Positions 1 through 7,640 of a DNA stretch of 16,464 bases are shown here, piece after piece. The stretch is taken from assembly GCA_945637225.1 (NCBI GenBank), contig CALZDE010000021.1, positions 1 to 16,464 of the forward strand, in the 5' to 3' direction. This stretch comes from an uncultured Selenomonadaceae bacterium. GTDB taxonomy: Bacteria > Bacillota > Negativicutes > Selenomonadales > Selenomonadaceae. The notes beneath the pieces were generated by a model, which was not told the DNA's origin, did not search any database, and saw only the letters and a program-made list of their open reading frames with translations. Both the position numbers and the translations under genes were made by a program. Position 1 is the stretch's first letter, and every line of letters starts with the position of its first letter.

Positions 1-31
1 ATATGCTCCACCGTGTTTATAGAATAAGGTA

Positions 32-54
32 CCCGCCACTTATAGAAGTGGGGG
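32..54. other. Imperfect hairpin at left window edge, possible end of a structured RNA or element
   Basis: The arms at 33-41 and 46-54 pair around an ATAG loop: six base pairs next to the loop, one G/G mismatch, then two more G-C pairs. Neither strand has a T-tract straight after the stem, so it is not an ordinary intrinsic terminator. It is GC-rich in a very AT-rich stretch. The rest of positions 1-121 shows no gene. It could be the end of a small RNA gene or of an insertion element lying mostly outside the window. The identity is not established. Confidence 0.3.
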
Positions 55-121
55 CATCTCTTAGTCGTTATAAATTTATTATACAATAAAAAAGAATACA
101 ATACAAGATAAATATACGCAC

Positions 122-158
122 AAAAATACCTGCAGAACTTCATTTATCCACAGGTATT
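122..158 (-). terminator. Rho-independent terminator of the sulfate operon
   Basis: On the minus strand, AATACCTG (158 to 151) pairs perfectly with CAGGTATT (132 to 125). Four further inner pairs (UGGA with UCUG, including G-U wobbles) give a 12-bp stem with a 10-nt loop. Three more Ts (124 to 122) extend the TT end of the stem into a five-T run. It begins 9 nt after the cysN stop codon, which marks the operon end. Confidence 0.8.
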
Positions 159-166
159 GTCACTAA

Positions 167-1855
167 TTAAATTGTCCAGAAGTTATCAGTACAGATTATT
201 CTGCGGTAAGTTTCAAAACGGAACCACTTATTATGCAGGGCAGCCTTATTCTCTTCATCCCCCTTCTGATACTCATAGAGGAAATTATCCAAATCCGCCT
301 GATCGGTTATCCTTAGAGCAAATCCTCTTGTATCAAGCACAGGAAGATATTTATAAACATAATCCTTCAGCTTAATGATATCTTCCACCTTACGGTCACG
401 AATTTTAACAACCAGCTTCTCCTCAACAGCCAAAATATCGAAGTTATCAGGATATTTAAAGCTTTCTCCTACAACTGGCACCTCATCGCCAACAGTAAAC
501 TTATTATCGGATTCCTTACGCTTCAAAAAGGCATTTTCCAAATTAAAGAAAAATTCTTCAAAAATATATCCCTTTGCCTTCAAGTCATCCTTATAGAAAT
601 AAACCTCCTCTTCGGCATTTTCTACTGTTTCCACAACACCACAGGCAGAGGTCGCATGACTTACGCGGTCAATCAAAATCAGCTCGCCCAAGGTGCTATT
701 TTTTAAAAACACATCCGCAACAATTTTTTCGGTAAATTCAAGCTGACAAAGTGCAATTTCATTTTTCTGCAAACTGTCTGCCTTTACCTTTTCACCAGTA
801 TTTACATCTACTTTATAGCTTACGGAGCTGAGTATTCCAGCAATTTTCTTTGTGCCTAATTTAATGAGATATTCCTTGCCCACAGTCAGTGGCTCATCAT
901 CCATCCATAAGAGGGTGACACTTACATTTCTGACTACTGGTATATCCGTGCTGTCAGAAAGTACACATCCTCGACTTACATCTACTTCACGGTCCAGCTG
1001 AATAGTTACCGCCTGTCCCTTGCTGGCACTATCTTCGTAACGGTCGCCTACAAGAATGCTCTTTACGGTAGCTGACTCATTGCTTGGCAGGGCGAAAATC
1101 TCCTGACCGACTTTCACCTCACCGCTTTCTACCTGTCCCTGAAAACCTCTGAATTTGTGGTTTGGACGGCATACTCGCTGAATTGGTAAATAAAAATTAT
1201 TATTTTCAACCTTATTTAAAACATCTACGTTCTCTAAATGCTCTAATACAGTCTCACCAGCGTACCAGCTCATGTTAGCAGATTTCTTTGTTACATTATC
1301 ACCCTCGGTAGCACTGACAGGTATAATCACTACATCCTGCAACTTAAGCTCTTCAACTAATTCGTCAATTTCTGCTGTAATTTCCCTGAAACGCTTTTCG
1401 TCATAATTTAACAAATCCATCTTATTGACAGCAAAAATAAAATGACTTATTCCCATCAAAGAACAAATACGGGCGTGACGGCGTGTCTGAATCAGTACCC
1501 CCTGCTTGGCATCCACCATGATTATGGCTAAATCAGCAAATGAAGCTCCCACTGCCATGTTTCTTGTATATTCTTCATGCCCCGGTGTATCAGCTACAAT
1601 GAAACTGCGTTTTTCAGTATTAAAATAACGATATGCTACATCAATGGTAATTCCCTGCTCACGCTCTGCCATAAGACCATCCAAAAGCAGAGAATAATCT
1701 ATTTCTCCTTCACGTGAACCAATCTTGCTGTCTAAAAGCAGTGCCTTTTCCTGGTCTGCATACAAAAGCTTTGAATTATATAAAATATTACCTATTAAAG
1801 TAGATTTACCATCATCAACACTGCCACAGGTAATAAATTTTAATAAACTGGACAT
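167..1855 (-). CDS. cysN: Sulfate adenylyltransferase GTPase subunit CysN with a C-terminal extension
   Basis: This is the GTPase subunit of ATP sulfurylase. With CysD it forms APS from sulfate and ATP, with GTP hydrolysis driving the reaction in the cytoplasm. The 562-residue protein shows the translation-factor G motifs: GSVDDGKST (11-19), the EREQGITID segment (64-72), DTPGH (89-93) and NKMD (144-147). EF-Tu-like beta-barrel domains follow to about residue 410, ending near LILIDRVSHAT (392-402). E. coli CysN is 475 residues. Here about 150 residues follow (411-562) with no Walker A motif, so it is not a CysNC fusion carrying APS kinase. The tail is rich in charged and aromatic residues and I cannot name it. 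The start is backed by AGGAGG nine bases upstream. It is the last gene of the operon, 28 nt after cysD. Confidence 0.95.
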   Translation of the reverse strand: MSSLLKFITCGSVDDGKSTLIGNILYNSKLLYADQEKALLLDSKIGSREGEIDYSLLLDGLMAEREQGITIDVAYRYFNTEKRSFIVADTPGHEEYTRNMAVGASFADLAIIMVDAKQGVLIQTRRHARICSLMGISHFIFAVNKMDLLNYDEKRFREITAEIDELVEELKLQDVVIIPVSATEGDNVTKKSANMSWYAGETVLEHLENVDVLNKVENNNFYLPIQRVCRPNHKFRGFQGQVESGEVKVGQEIFALPSNESATVKSILVGDRYEDSASKGQAVTIQLDREVDVSRGCVLSDSTDIPVVRNVSVTLLWMDDEPLTVGKEYLIKLGTKKIAGILSSVSYKVDVNTGEKVKADSLQKNEIALCQLEFTEKIVADVFLKNSTLGELILIDRVSHATSACGVVETVENAEEEVYFYKDDLKAKGYIFEEFFFNLENAFLKRKESDNKFTVGDEVPVVGESFKYPDNFDILAVEEKLVVKIRDRKVEDIIKLKDYVYKYLPVLDTRGFALRITDQADLDNFLYEYQKGDEENKAALHNKWFRFETYRRIICTDNFWTI

Positions 1856-1883
1856 ATTCCTTTACCTCCTATTTCACACCGTA

Positions 1884-2786
1884 TCAGAAATAACCCTCTC
1901 TTTTACGCTTCTCCATGCTGGCTGCACCGCCATCCTTATCAATAACACGGCTGGTACGCTCTGATTCTACGGAACTTAAGGTTTCCTCAATGATTTCATC
2001 TAAGGTAGCCGCTTCTGATTCAATACCGCCAGAAAGTGGATAACAGCCCAATGTGCGGAAGCGTACAGTTTTAATCTCTGGTTTTTCTCCCGGCTCTAAG
2101 CGCATACGTTCATCATCCACCATGATGATATTGCCATCACGATAAACTACTGGTCTTTCTGCGGCAAAATATAAAGGTACAATCGGAATATTTTCCTGCT
2201 TGATATACTGCCAGATATCCTTCTCGGTCCAGTTGGAAATAGGGAATACACGAATACTTTCGCCCTTGTTTATTTCTGTATTGTAAAGCTTCCATAATTC
2301 TGGTCTTTGATTTTTAGGGTCCCACGCATGAGATTTATTTCTAAAGGAGAAAATACGCTCCTTGGCACGGCTCTTTTCCTCATCACGGCGGCCACCACCA
2401 AAAGCGGCAGTAAAGCCATACTTATTTAAAGCCTTCTTCAATGCCTGAGTTTTCATAATATCTGTATAAGAAGAACCGTGATCAAAAGGATTTATGCCCT
2501 GCTCTACACCTTCCTCATTGATGTATTCCAGCATTTCAATGCCTAATTCCTTTGCTCGGCGGTCACGAAACTCTATCATTTCACGAAATTTCCATGTAGT
2601 ATTTACATGCAAGAAAGGAAATGGCGGTTTCTCTGGATAAAATGCCTTCATAGCTAAGTGAAGCATTACGGAACTGTCCTTACCAATAGAATAAAGCATT
2701 ACTGGGTTTTCACATTCTGCCGCTACCTCACGTATTATATATATTGCCTCGGCTTCCAGCTCATCAAGATGAGTAAGTTGTTTCAT
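1884..2786 (-). CDS. cysD: Sulfate adenylyltransferase catalytic subunit CysD
   Basis: This is the catalytic subunit of ATP sulfurylase, which joins sulfate to the AMP part of ATP to give APS. It belongs to the PP-loop family. The SIGKDSSVMLHLA motif is the pyrophosphate-binding loop, and PVMLYS, FREMIEFRD and GGGRRDEEKSRAKER are typical CysD segments. I chose the ATG at 2786 (300 residues, MKQLTHLDELEAE) because it aligns with the E. coli N-terminus and has AAGGA nine bases upstream. An alternative ATG at 2804 adds six residues and overlaps the stop of the preceding ferredoxin gene as TGATG, but it has no visible Shine-Dalgarno. Its position before cysN fits the usual cysDN heterodimer. Confidence 0.95.
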   Translation of the reverse strand: MKQLTHLDELEAEAIYIIREVAAECENPVMLYSIGKDSSVMLHLAMKAFYPEKPPFPFLHVNTTWKFREMIEFRDRRAKELGIEMLEYINEEGVEQGINPFDHGSSYTDIMKTQALKKALNKYGFTAAFGGGRRDEEKSRAKERIFSFRNKSHAWDPKNQRPELWKLYNTEINKGESIRVFPISNWTEKDIWQYIKQENIPIVPLYFAAERPVVYRDGNIIMVDDERMRLEPGEKPEIKTVRFRTLGCYPLSGGIESEAATLDEIIEETLSSVESERTSRVIDKDGGAASMEKRKREGYF

Positions 2787-2803
2787 TTGCAATCTTCCTT
2801 TCA

Positions 2804-3130
2804 TCAGTATTTATTAGCGTTTTTTCTGTTTACATCAATAACTGTCTTTGTACCATCAAATTTATTTATATTCCAGTGAAGAATATCTTTTTCATTGGTT
2901 ACTGTCATGGTACTTCCCCTGCCGCCGATATCTGCTCCCAAAAAGAATTCAATCGCCTGTCGAGGACATTCCTTTACACATGATACACAGCCCCAGCAGT
3001 CACGCAGATAAAGCATTTTCGCCTTTTTCGTTCCATCGGATTTCTTCTCTAAGCAAATAAGTGTACCTGGGCATACTCCTTCACATCTGCCACAGCCTAT
3101 GCACTTTTCCTGATTAATTCTGATGCTCAT
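2804..3130 (-). CDS. aprB: Adenylylsulfate reductase beta-like ferredoxin subunit (AprB-like)
   Basis: This 108-residue protein has two [4Fe-4S] motifs: C10-C13-C16-C20 and C45-C48-C51-C55. The text around them (CIGCGRCEGVCPGTLI and MLYLRDCWGCVSCVKECP) resembles AprB, the electron-transfer subunit of APS reductase. The region after residue 64 (GADIGGRGSTMTV, ILHWNINKFDGTK) resembles the start of the AprB tail, but the protein is shorter than dissimilatory AprB, which I recall as about 150 residues or more. It would pass electrons to the FAD of the AprA-like subunit. Its start overlaps the end of the aprA-like gene by 17 nt, which suggests translational coupling and a complex. A generic ferredoxin is the alternative, but context and motif wording favour AprB. 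Confidence 0.85.
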   Translation of the reverse strand: MSIRINQEKCIGCGRCEGVCPGTLICLEKKSDGTKKAKMLYLRDCWGCVSCVKECPRQAIEFFLGADIGGRGSTMTVTNEKDILHWNINKFDGTKTVIDVNRKNANKY

Positions 3131-4826
3131 AAGCTGCCTCCTTTACAATATCACGCAAAACTATATGAAAGTTTCCATGCTCATAAATAGAATTTACATA
3201 CTTAAAATATTTTTCATCAGTTTCTGGATAATCGAGATTTTCATTAAAAGTATGCCAGCGTGTTTCCTTTCTTGATAAAAGATGAGCGATTAATGCTCTT
3301 GCTACAAGCAGTCTTTCCTTTAATTCGTAAATAAACATCAGCTCATGCAAATCCTTTGCTCTCAAATTAATTGCTAACTGCTGTAACTGCAATAATTTTT
3401 CATCTGCCAATGCAAGTTGTTTTTCATTAAACTGATAATTTACAGTTATTCCGCCAGCATAGGAATCCATTACCTTCTGCATAGCTTCTTCCAGCTGTTC
3501 TACATCAAACTGCTGATTTACAGGCTTTCCTGCCAAAGCAATTTCATAATTTTTTACTATTTTCTCTGACTTATCCTGCAAATCTGCTGTCAGTCCATAA
3601 TCATCCTGAACTGTCCATTTTTCCACAATATCCAGTGCCGCAATTTTACCTTCTGCCAATGCACCTGTCACATATTTTTGTGGACATCCACCTGCTACAT
3701 CTCCTGCCGCATAAAGACCTTTAATTGTGGTTTCACGTCTGGTATTTACCCAGTAACCGCTAGCAGTATGACCGCCCACTACATAAGGCTCAGTACCCTC
3801 GATTTCCACATCCTGCGCACTCGGATTTTTACCGCTTTCTATCCATTTCAAAGTCTGACTGGGTGCCATGTTCAAATAAGCCTTTAATAATGCTTCATCC
3901 TTCTGAGCAATAAATTCCTGTGAATTTCCTTCACCTATTGCCGATGTTTTTAAATAACATGGACCATTTCCCAGCTGATTTTCCCTGACAGTGCCATACA
4001 CTCTTTCGCTTGTCGTAATACCGTATTTATCCTCATAAACAAAGCCTTTGGAATTAATCTGCTTAGCACCTGCTCCCTGTGCAATTGTACCTGTTGGAGC
4101 TATGGTGTCCTTACATCTCAAAGCAACAAATCTCATTTCAAAGCTAGTCATTTCGGCACCTGCTTTTATTCCCATTGCATATCCTGCACCAGTATTAAAA
4201 GGAGAATACCACATCTTATGACGGGAAAAACCAGGATTATTTGGCTTATAAATACCTGCCGCACCGCCAGTAGCTATAATTATCTTTTTTGCTGTAATAG
4301 TGTACGCTGTATTTTCCTTTATAGAAAAACCAACTGCACCATAAACCTGATTATTTTCTACTAACAAATCTGTAATATTTACATTATTTAAGACTTCTAC
4401 ATTTTTGCTGTTTTTTACAGCTTTTGCCAAAATCGGTTTGAAGTTTTCACCATTTATTTTTATGTTTCTGTTGCCGCGGGCTACATAGTCACCATTTTCA
4501 TCCTTTAAGATAACCAAACCAAGCTTTTCAACGTGATGTGTTACCTCATTAAAATTCTCTGCCGCGGAAAGCAACAGGTCATGGCGTACTATGCCATTAG
4601 CATCTTTTTCTGCATAATCAACATAATCCTGTGGAGTTCTGCCCTTCACTATATAAGCATTAATGGCATTAATACCAGCCGCTAAACAACCGCTTCTCTT
4701 TATATTGGCCTTTTCAGCAATCAGAATTTTTAAATCTGAATTATTGCTAAGGGTAATTGCGGCATAACAGCCAGCAGTACCACCGCCTACAATAAGTACA
4801 TCCGTATTTACTGTTCTTCTCTCCAT
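3114..4826 (-). CDS. aprA: Adenylylsulfate reductase alpha-like flavoprotein (AprA-like)
   Basis: This 570-residue FAD protein belongs to the fumarate reductase/AprA superfamily. The dinucleotide-binding motif GGGTAG is at 14-19 and the second FAD motif (GLYAAGDVAGG) at 370-380. AprA-specific clues are SRHKMWYSPFNTGAGYAM (W206), MRFVALRCKD (R237) and GGHTASGYWV (H353). The W-to-R spacing of 31 matches my recollection of active-site Trp234 and Arg265 in Archaeoglobus AprA, with His398 the likely equivalent of H353. The expected reaction is APS to sulfite plus AMP. It is shorter than dissimilatory AprA, which I recall as over 600 residues. Between cysA and cysDN it fits assimilatory sulfate reduction. 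A fumarate reductase-like oxidoreductase is less likely. GAGGGG lies upstream of the ATG. Confidence 0.88.
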   Translation of the reverse strand: MERRTVNTDVLIVGGGTAGCYAAITLSNNSDLKILIAEKANIKRSGCLAAGINAINAYIVKGRTPQDYVDYAEKDANGIVRHDLLLSAAENFNEVTHHVEKLGLVILKDENGDYVARGNRNIKINGENFKPILAKAVKNSKNVEVLNNVNITDLLVENNQVYGAVGFSIKENTAYTITAKKIIIATGGAAGIYKPNNPGFSRHKMWYSPFNTGAGYAMGIKAGAEMTSFEMRFVALRCKDTIAPTGTIAQGAGAKQINSKGFVYEDKYGITTSERVYGTVRENQLGNGPCYLKTSAIGEGNSQEFIAQKDEALLKAYLNMAPSQTLKWIESGKNPSAQDVEIEGTEPYVVGGHTASGYWVNTRRETTIKGLYAAGDVAGGCPQKYVTGALAEGKIAALDIVEKWTVQDDYGLTADLQDKSEKIVKNYEIALAGKPVNQQFDVEQLEEAMQKVMDSYAGGITVNYQFNEKQLALADEKLLQLQQLAINLRAKDLHELMFIYELKERLLVARALIAHLLSRKETRWHTFNENLDYPETDEKYFKYVNSIYEHGNFHIVLRDIVKEAAYEHQN

Positions 4827-4841
4827 TGCAATCCCCTCACT

Positions 4842-5924
4842 TTAAATAATTACAGAATCCTTTAATTTACCTCTATTTTCTAAAATAGTTGTATGATTAT
4901 TCTTGAAGCTATAAATTCTGTGAATAAATACCAGTGCCTTGTCCCCACGCTTTAAAGGCTTCTTTTCAAGACTGCGCCAGCCATGAAGTATTTCTCCCTT
5001 TACCTCTAAATCGACCTGTATATTATTTCCTCTGAAATACGTTGCAATAACTTTTCCTTCTTCGGAACCTAAAGGCATTGAAGCTTCACTTTCATCAGCG
5101 GCAATTTCCAAAAATTCAGGTCTGATAATTCCGCCAATACCTTCCGTAGAAGTATTATCCTCATTAATATCAAAACCCTTAAATTTTGAAATATCATCTA
5201 ATCTGATAGAATCACCAATAAATTCTGCTACGAAAGAAGTATTAGGCTCACGATAAATATCTGCTGGAGTACCAACCTGCTCAATTCTTCCTTTATTGGT
5301 AATAATAATATCATCAGCTACTTCAATAGCTTCATCTTGGTCGTGAGTGACAAAAATACTTGTAATGCCTAATTCATTAATAGTAGTCTTAAGCCACTGG
5401 CGAAGTTCCTTTCTTACCTTGGCATCAATTGCCGCAAATGGTTCATCCAAAAGAAGCAGTTTAGGCTCTGGTGCCAATGCTCTGGCAAAAGCTACTCTCT
5501 GTCTCTGACCGCCTGATAATTCCGCTGGGTAACGGTGTGAAAACTTTGCTAAACCAACCAGCTCCAAAAGCTCATTAACCTTTTTATTGATAAATTCCTT
5601 ATCTTTATTCAGTAAGGTAAGACCAAAAGCTACATTATCAAAAACTGTCATGTGACGGAATAATGCATAACTCTGAAAAACAAAGCCTATACCACGCTTG
5701 CCAGCTACTACATCATTTACTCTTTCACCACCGATAAAAATATCACCGCTGTCAGGATTTTCAAGACCTGCAATCATGCGTAGGATAGTTGTTTTTCCAC
5801 TGCCAGAAGGCCCTAAAAGACCTACTAAACGTCCCTTTTTGATACCAAAATTTATATCTCTGGAAGCCTTGAAATCGCCAAAGGACTTATTTATATTTTT
5901 TAATTCTACCTCAAATTCACTCAT
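4842..5924 (-). CDS. cysA: Sulfate/thiosulfate ABC transporter ATPase CysA
   Basis: This cytoplasmic ATPase powers sulfate import through CysT and CysW. The 360-residue protein has Walker A GPSGSGKTT (38-46), a Q-loop in FVFQSYALF (81-89), the ABC signature LSGGQ (136-140), Walker B LLLLDE (156-161) and the switch histidine in FVTHD (191-195). A C-terminal regulatory (TOBE-like) region of about 120 residues follows, as usual for CysA and related importers. Length matches the family. AGGAGG lies seven bases before the ATG, overlapping the stop codon region of cysW. The ATPase alone could resemble molybdate or maltose importer subunits, but the flanking sbp, cysT and cysW fix the substrate as sulfate or thiosulfate. 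Confidence 0.95.
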   Translation of the reverse strand: MSEFEVELKNINKSFGDFKASRDINFGIKKGRLVGLLGPSGSGKTTILRMIAGLENPDSGDIFIGGERVNDVVAGKRGIGFVFQSYALFRHMTVFDNVAFGLTLLNKDKEFINKKVNELLELVGLAKFSHRYPAELSGGQRQRVAFARALAPEPKLLLLDEPFAAIDAKVRKELRQWLKTTINELGITSIFVTHDQDEAIEVADDIIITNKGRIEQVGTPADIYREPNTSFVAEFIGDSIRLDDISKFKGFDINEDNTSTEGIGGIIRPEFLEIAADESEASMPLGSEEGKVIATYFRGNNIQVDLEVKGEILHGWRSLEKKPLKRGDKALVFIHRIYSFKNNHTTILENRGKLKDSVII

Positions 5925-5936
5925 AACAAAGCCTCC

Positions 5937-6755
5937 TTAAACTGCTGAAATTTTCTTTTTACTGCGCCACTCAATATAATTTCTGACAATCAATATGATA
6001 ATGGCAAAAATCACTAATACAGATGCAACAGCAAAAGCCGCTGTAAAATTATATTCATTGTAAAGAATTTCTATATGAAGTGGCAAGGTATTCGTTTTTC
6101 CTCTGATATGCCCTGATACTACTGATACTGCTCCAAACTCGCCCATGGCTCGTGCAGTACAGAGAGTCACGCCATATAATAACGCCCATTTTATATTTGG
6201 CAAGGTAATCTTTCTAAAAATAGTAAAACCATCAGCTCCCATACTTGCTGCCGCTTCTTCCTCATCACGTCCCTGCGCTTCCATTACTGGCACCAATTCT
6301 CTAGTAATAAAAGGAAGTGTTACGAAAATAGTAGCTAAGATAATACCCGGAATTGCAAAAACTATTTTTATATGCTCCGCTTGCAAAAAAGGATAAAGCG
6401 GACTCATTCTGCCAAAGAGCATTATGAAAAACAAACCAGCTACCACAGGAGAAATTGCAAAAGGTAAATCTATAATACTTGCTAAAAAAGTTTTTCCCTT
6501 AAAATCATATTTTGTCAAGAGCCACGCAGAAGCAACACCAAAAATTGTATTAAATAATACTGCCGCCACAGTAGCTTCCAAAGTAAGTATCATAGCTTTC
6601 ACTGCAATACCTTCTGTCAGTGAATTTGCATACACAGCAAAGCCCTTCGCTAATGCTTCCTTCGCTACTAAAAGCAAGGGTAAGACCAGCATAATAAAGA
6701 TAAAACTTACTGCTAAAAAGATTAGGCTTATTCTTACTAATTTATCTTTCTTCAT
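5937..6755 (-). CDS. cysW: Sulfate ABC transporter permease CysW
   Basis: This is one of the two inner-membrane permeases of the sulfate importer. The 272-residue protein has about six hydrophobic helices, starting with a very hydrophobic stretch at 8-30. A conserved cytoplasmic EAA loop (EEEAAASMGADGFTIF with RKITLP, about 165-186) contacts the ATPase CysA. GEFGAVSVVSGHIRGKTNTL near the C-terminus is a typical CysW segment. Its ATG overlaps the cysT stop codon as ATGA, so the two permeases are translationally coupled, as expected for a CysTW heterodimer. CysT and CysW are related to each other; I assign this one as CysW from gene order and that segment. Confidence 0.93.
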   Translation of the reverse strand: MKKDKLVRISLIFLAVSFIFIMLVLPLLLVAKEALAKGFAVYANSLTEGIAVKAMILTLEATVAAVLFNTIFGVASAWLLTKYDFKGKTFLASIIDLPFAISPVVAGLFFIMLFGRMSPLYPFLQAEHIKIVFAIPGIILATIFVTLPFITRELVPVMEAQGRDEEEAAASMGADGFTIFRKITLPNIKWALLYGVTLCTARAMGEFGAVSVVSGHIRGKTNTLPLHIEILYNEYNFTAAFAVASVLVIFAIIILIVRNYIEWRSKKKISAV

Positions 6756-7582
6756 ACTGCAATTCCCTCCTTCTTTAAGCGATATCTCTGATAACCATTA
6801 ATTGTTAAAAGTACCATAAAGGATAAAAGCATCATTACAATAGCAACTGCCGCCGCCCCTTCATAATCAAACTGTTCCAGCTTTGTCATTATAAGCAGGG
6901 GAGCAATTTCTGTTTCAAAAGGGGTATTGCCTGCAATAAATACTACGCTTCCATATTCACCAATACCTCTGGCAAAAGCAAGAGCAAAACCTGTTAAAAG
7001 CGGATTTAATAATTCAGGGAAAATAACCTTTTTAAAAATTGTAAACTCACTTGCACCAAATAATCTTGCGGCTTCTTCTGCTTCTGGCTGTAAATCTCTT
7101 AGCACTGGCTGAACGTTTCTTGTGACAAAAGGAATGCCGACAAATATAAGTGCAATAGTAATACCTAATGGTGAAAATGCAGATTTAATACCTAATTCAT
7201 GGAAAATCTGTCCCAGCCAGCCTGTTTCTGCATAAAGAGTGGTAAGAGCAATACCAGCTACCGCAGTAGGCAGGGCAAAAGGCAAATCTATAAGACCGTC
7301 AAGAATTTTTCTGCCCGGAAAATCATATCTCACCAACACCCATGAAAGAATAATTCCGAAAAAACCATTCACAGCCGCCGCCACAAAAGCACACAGGAAA
7401 CTGACATAATAGCCATGCAGAATACGCTCATCAGTCACGACTGAAATAAACTTATCCATTCCCATGCCGCTTGAATATAAGATAAATGCCAGCATAGGGA
7501 TTATGAACAAAAGGGAAAGGTAAAACATGGTTATTCCCAAACTAAACCTAAATCCCGGAATTATTTTCTTTGAAGCCGCCAT
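6752..7582 (-). CDS. cysT: Sulfate ABC transporter permease CysT (CysU)
   Basis: This is the first permease subunit of the sulfate importer. The 276-residue protein has about six membrane helices and an EAA loop (EEAARLFGASEFTIFKKV, about 169-186) for coupling to CysA. The segment FARGIGEYGSVVFIAGNTPF is characteristic of CysT. AAAGGA lies nine bases before the ATG. It follows sbp after 58 nt, an interval that holds a short heptad repeat but no terminator I can see, so it should be co-transcribed. It ends in the 4-nt overlap with cysW. Confidence 0.93.
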   Translation of the reverse strand: MAASKKIIPGFRFSLGITMFYLSLLFIIPMLAFILYSSGMGMDKFISVVTDERILHGYYVSFLCAFVAAAVNGFFGIILSWVLVRYDFPGRKILDGLIDLPFALPTAVAGIALTTLYAETGWLGQIFHELGIKSAFSPLGITIALIFVGIPFVTRNVQPVLRDLQPEAEEAARLFGASEFTIFKKVIFPELLNPLLTGFALAFARGIGEYGSVVFIAGNTPFETEIAPLLIMTKLEQFDYEGAAAVAIVMMLLSFMVLLTINGYQRYRLKKEGIAV

Positions 7583-7619
7583 ATTTTACCATCCTTTACT
7601 ACTTTCTATTCACAAAATA

Positions 7620-7640
7620 CTAATCACTAACCGCTAATCA
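7620..7640. repeat. Three tandem 7-nt units after the sbp stop codon
   Basis: On the plus strand the units are CTAATCA, CTAACCG and CTAATCA, contiguous and ending exactly at the sbp stop codon. The outer two are identical and the middle one differs at three positions. It is probably a small replication-slippage product between two operon genes. No function is visible. Confidence 0.6.

Noticed and set aside
167..625. CysN tail as an APS kinase (CysC) fusion
   Set aside because: No Walker A (GxxGxGKS/T) motif or other CysC motif is visible in residues 411-562, and the tail is shorter than a CysC domain.
2787..2804. Upstream cysD start at 2804
   Set aside because: It overlaps the AprB-like stop as TGATG but lacks a Shine-Dalgarno. 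The start at 2786 has one and fits the known CysD N-terminus. Reinitiation at 2804 remains possible.
3114..4826. Fumarate reductase or succinate dehydrogenase flavoprotein
   Set aside because: The superfamily is right, but the Trp and Arg segments, the AprB-like partner and the cysDN neighbours point to APS reductase.
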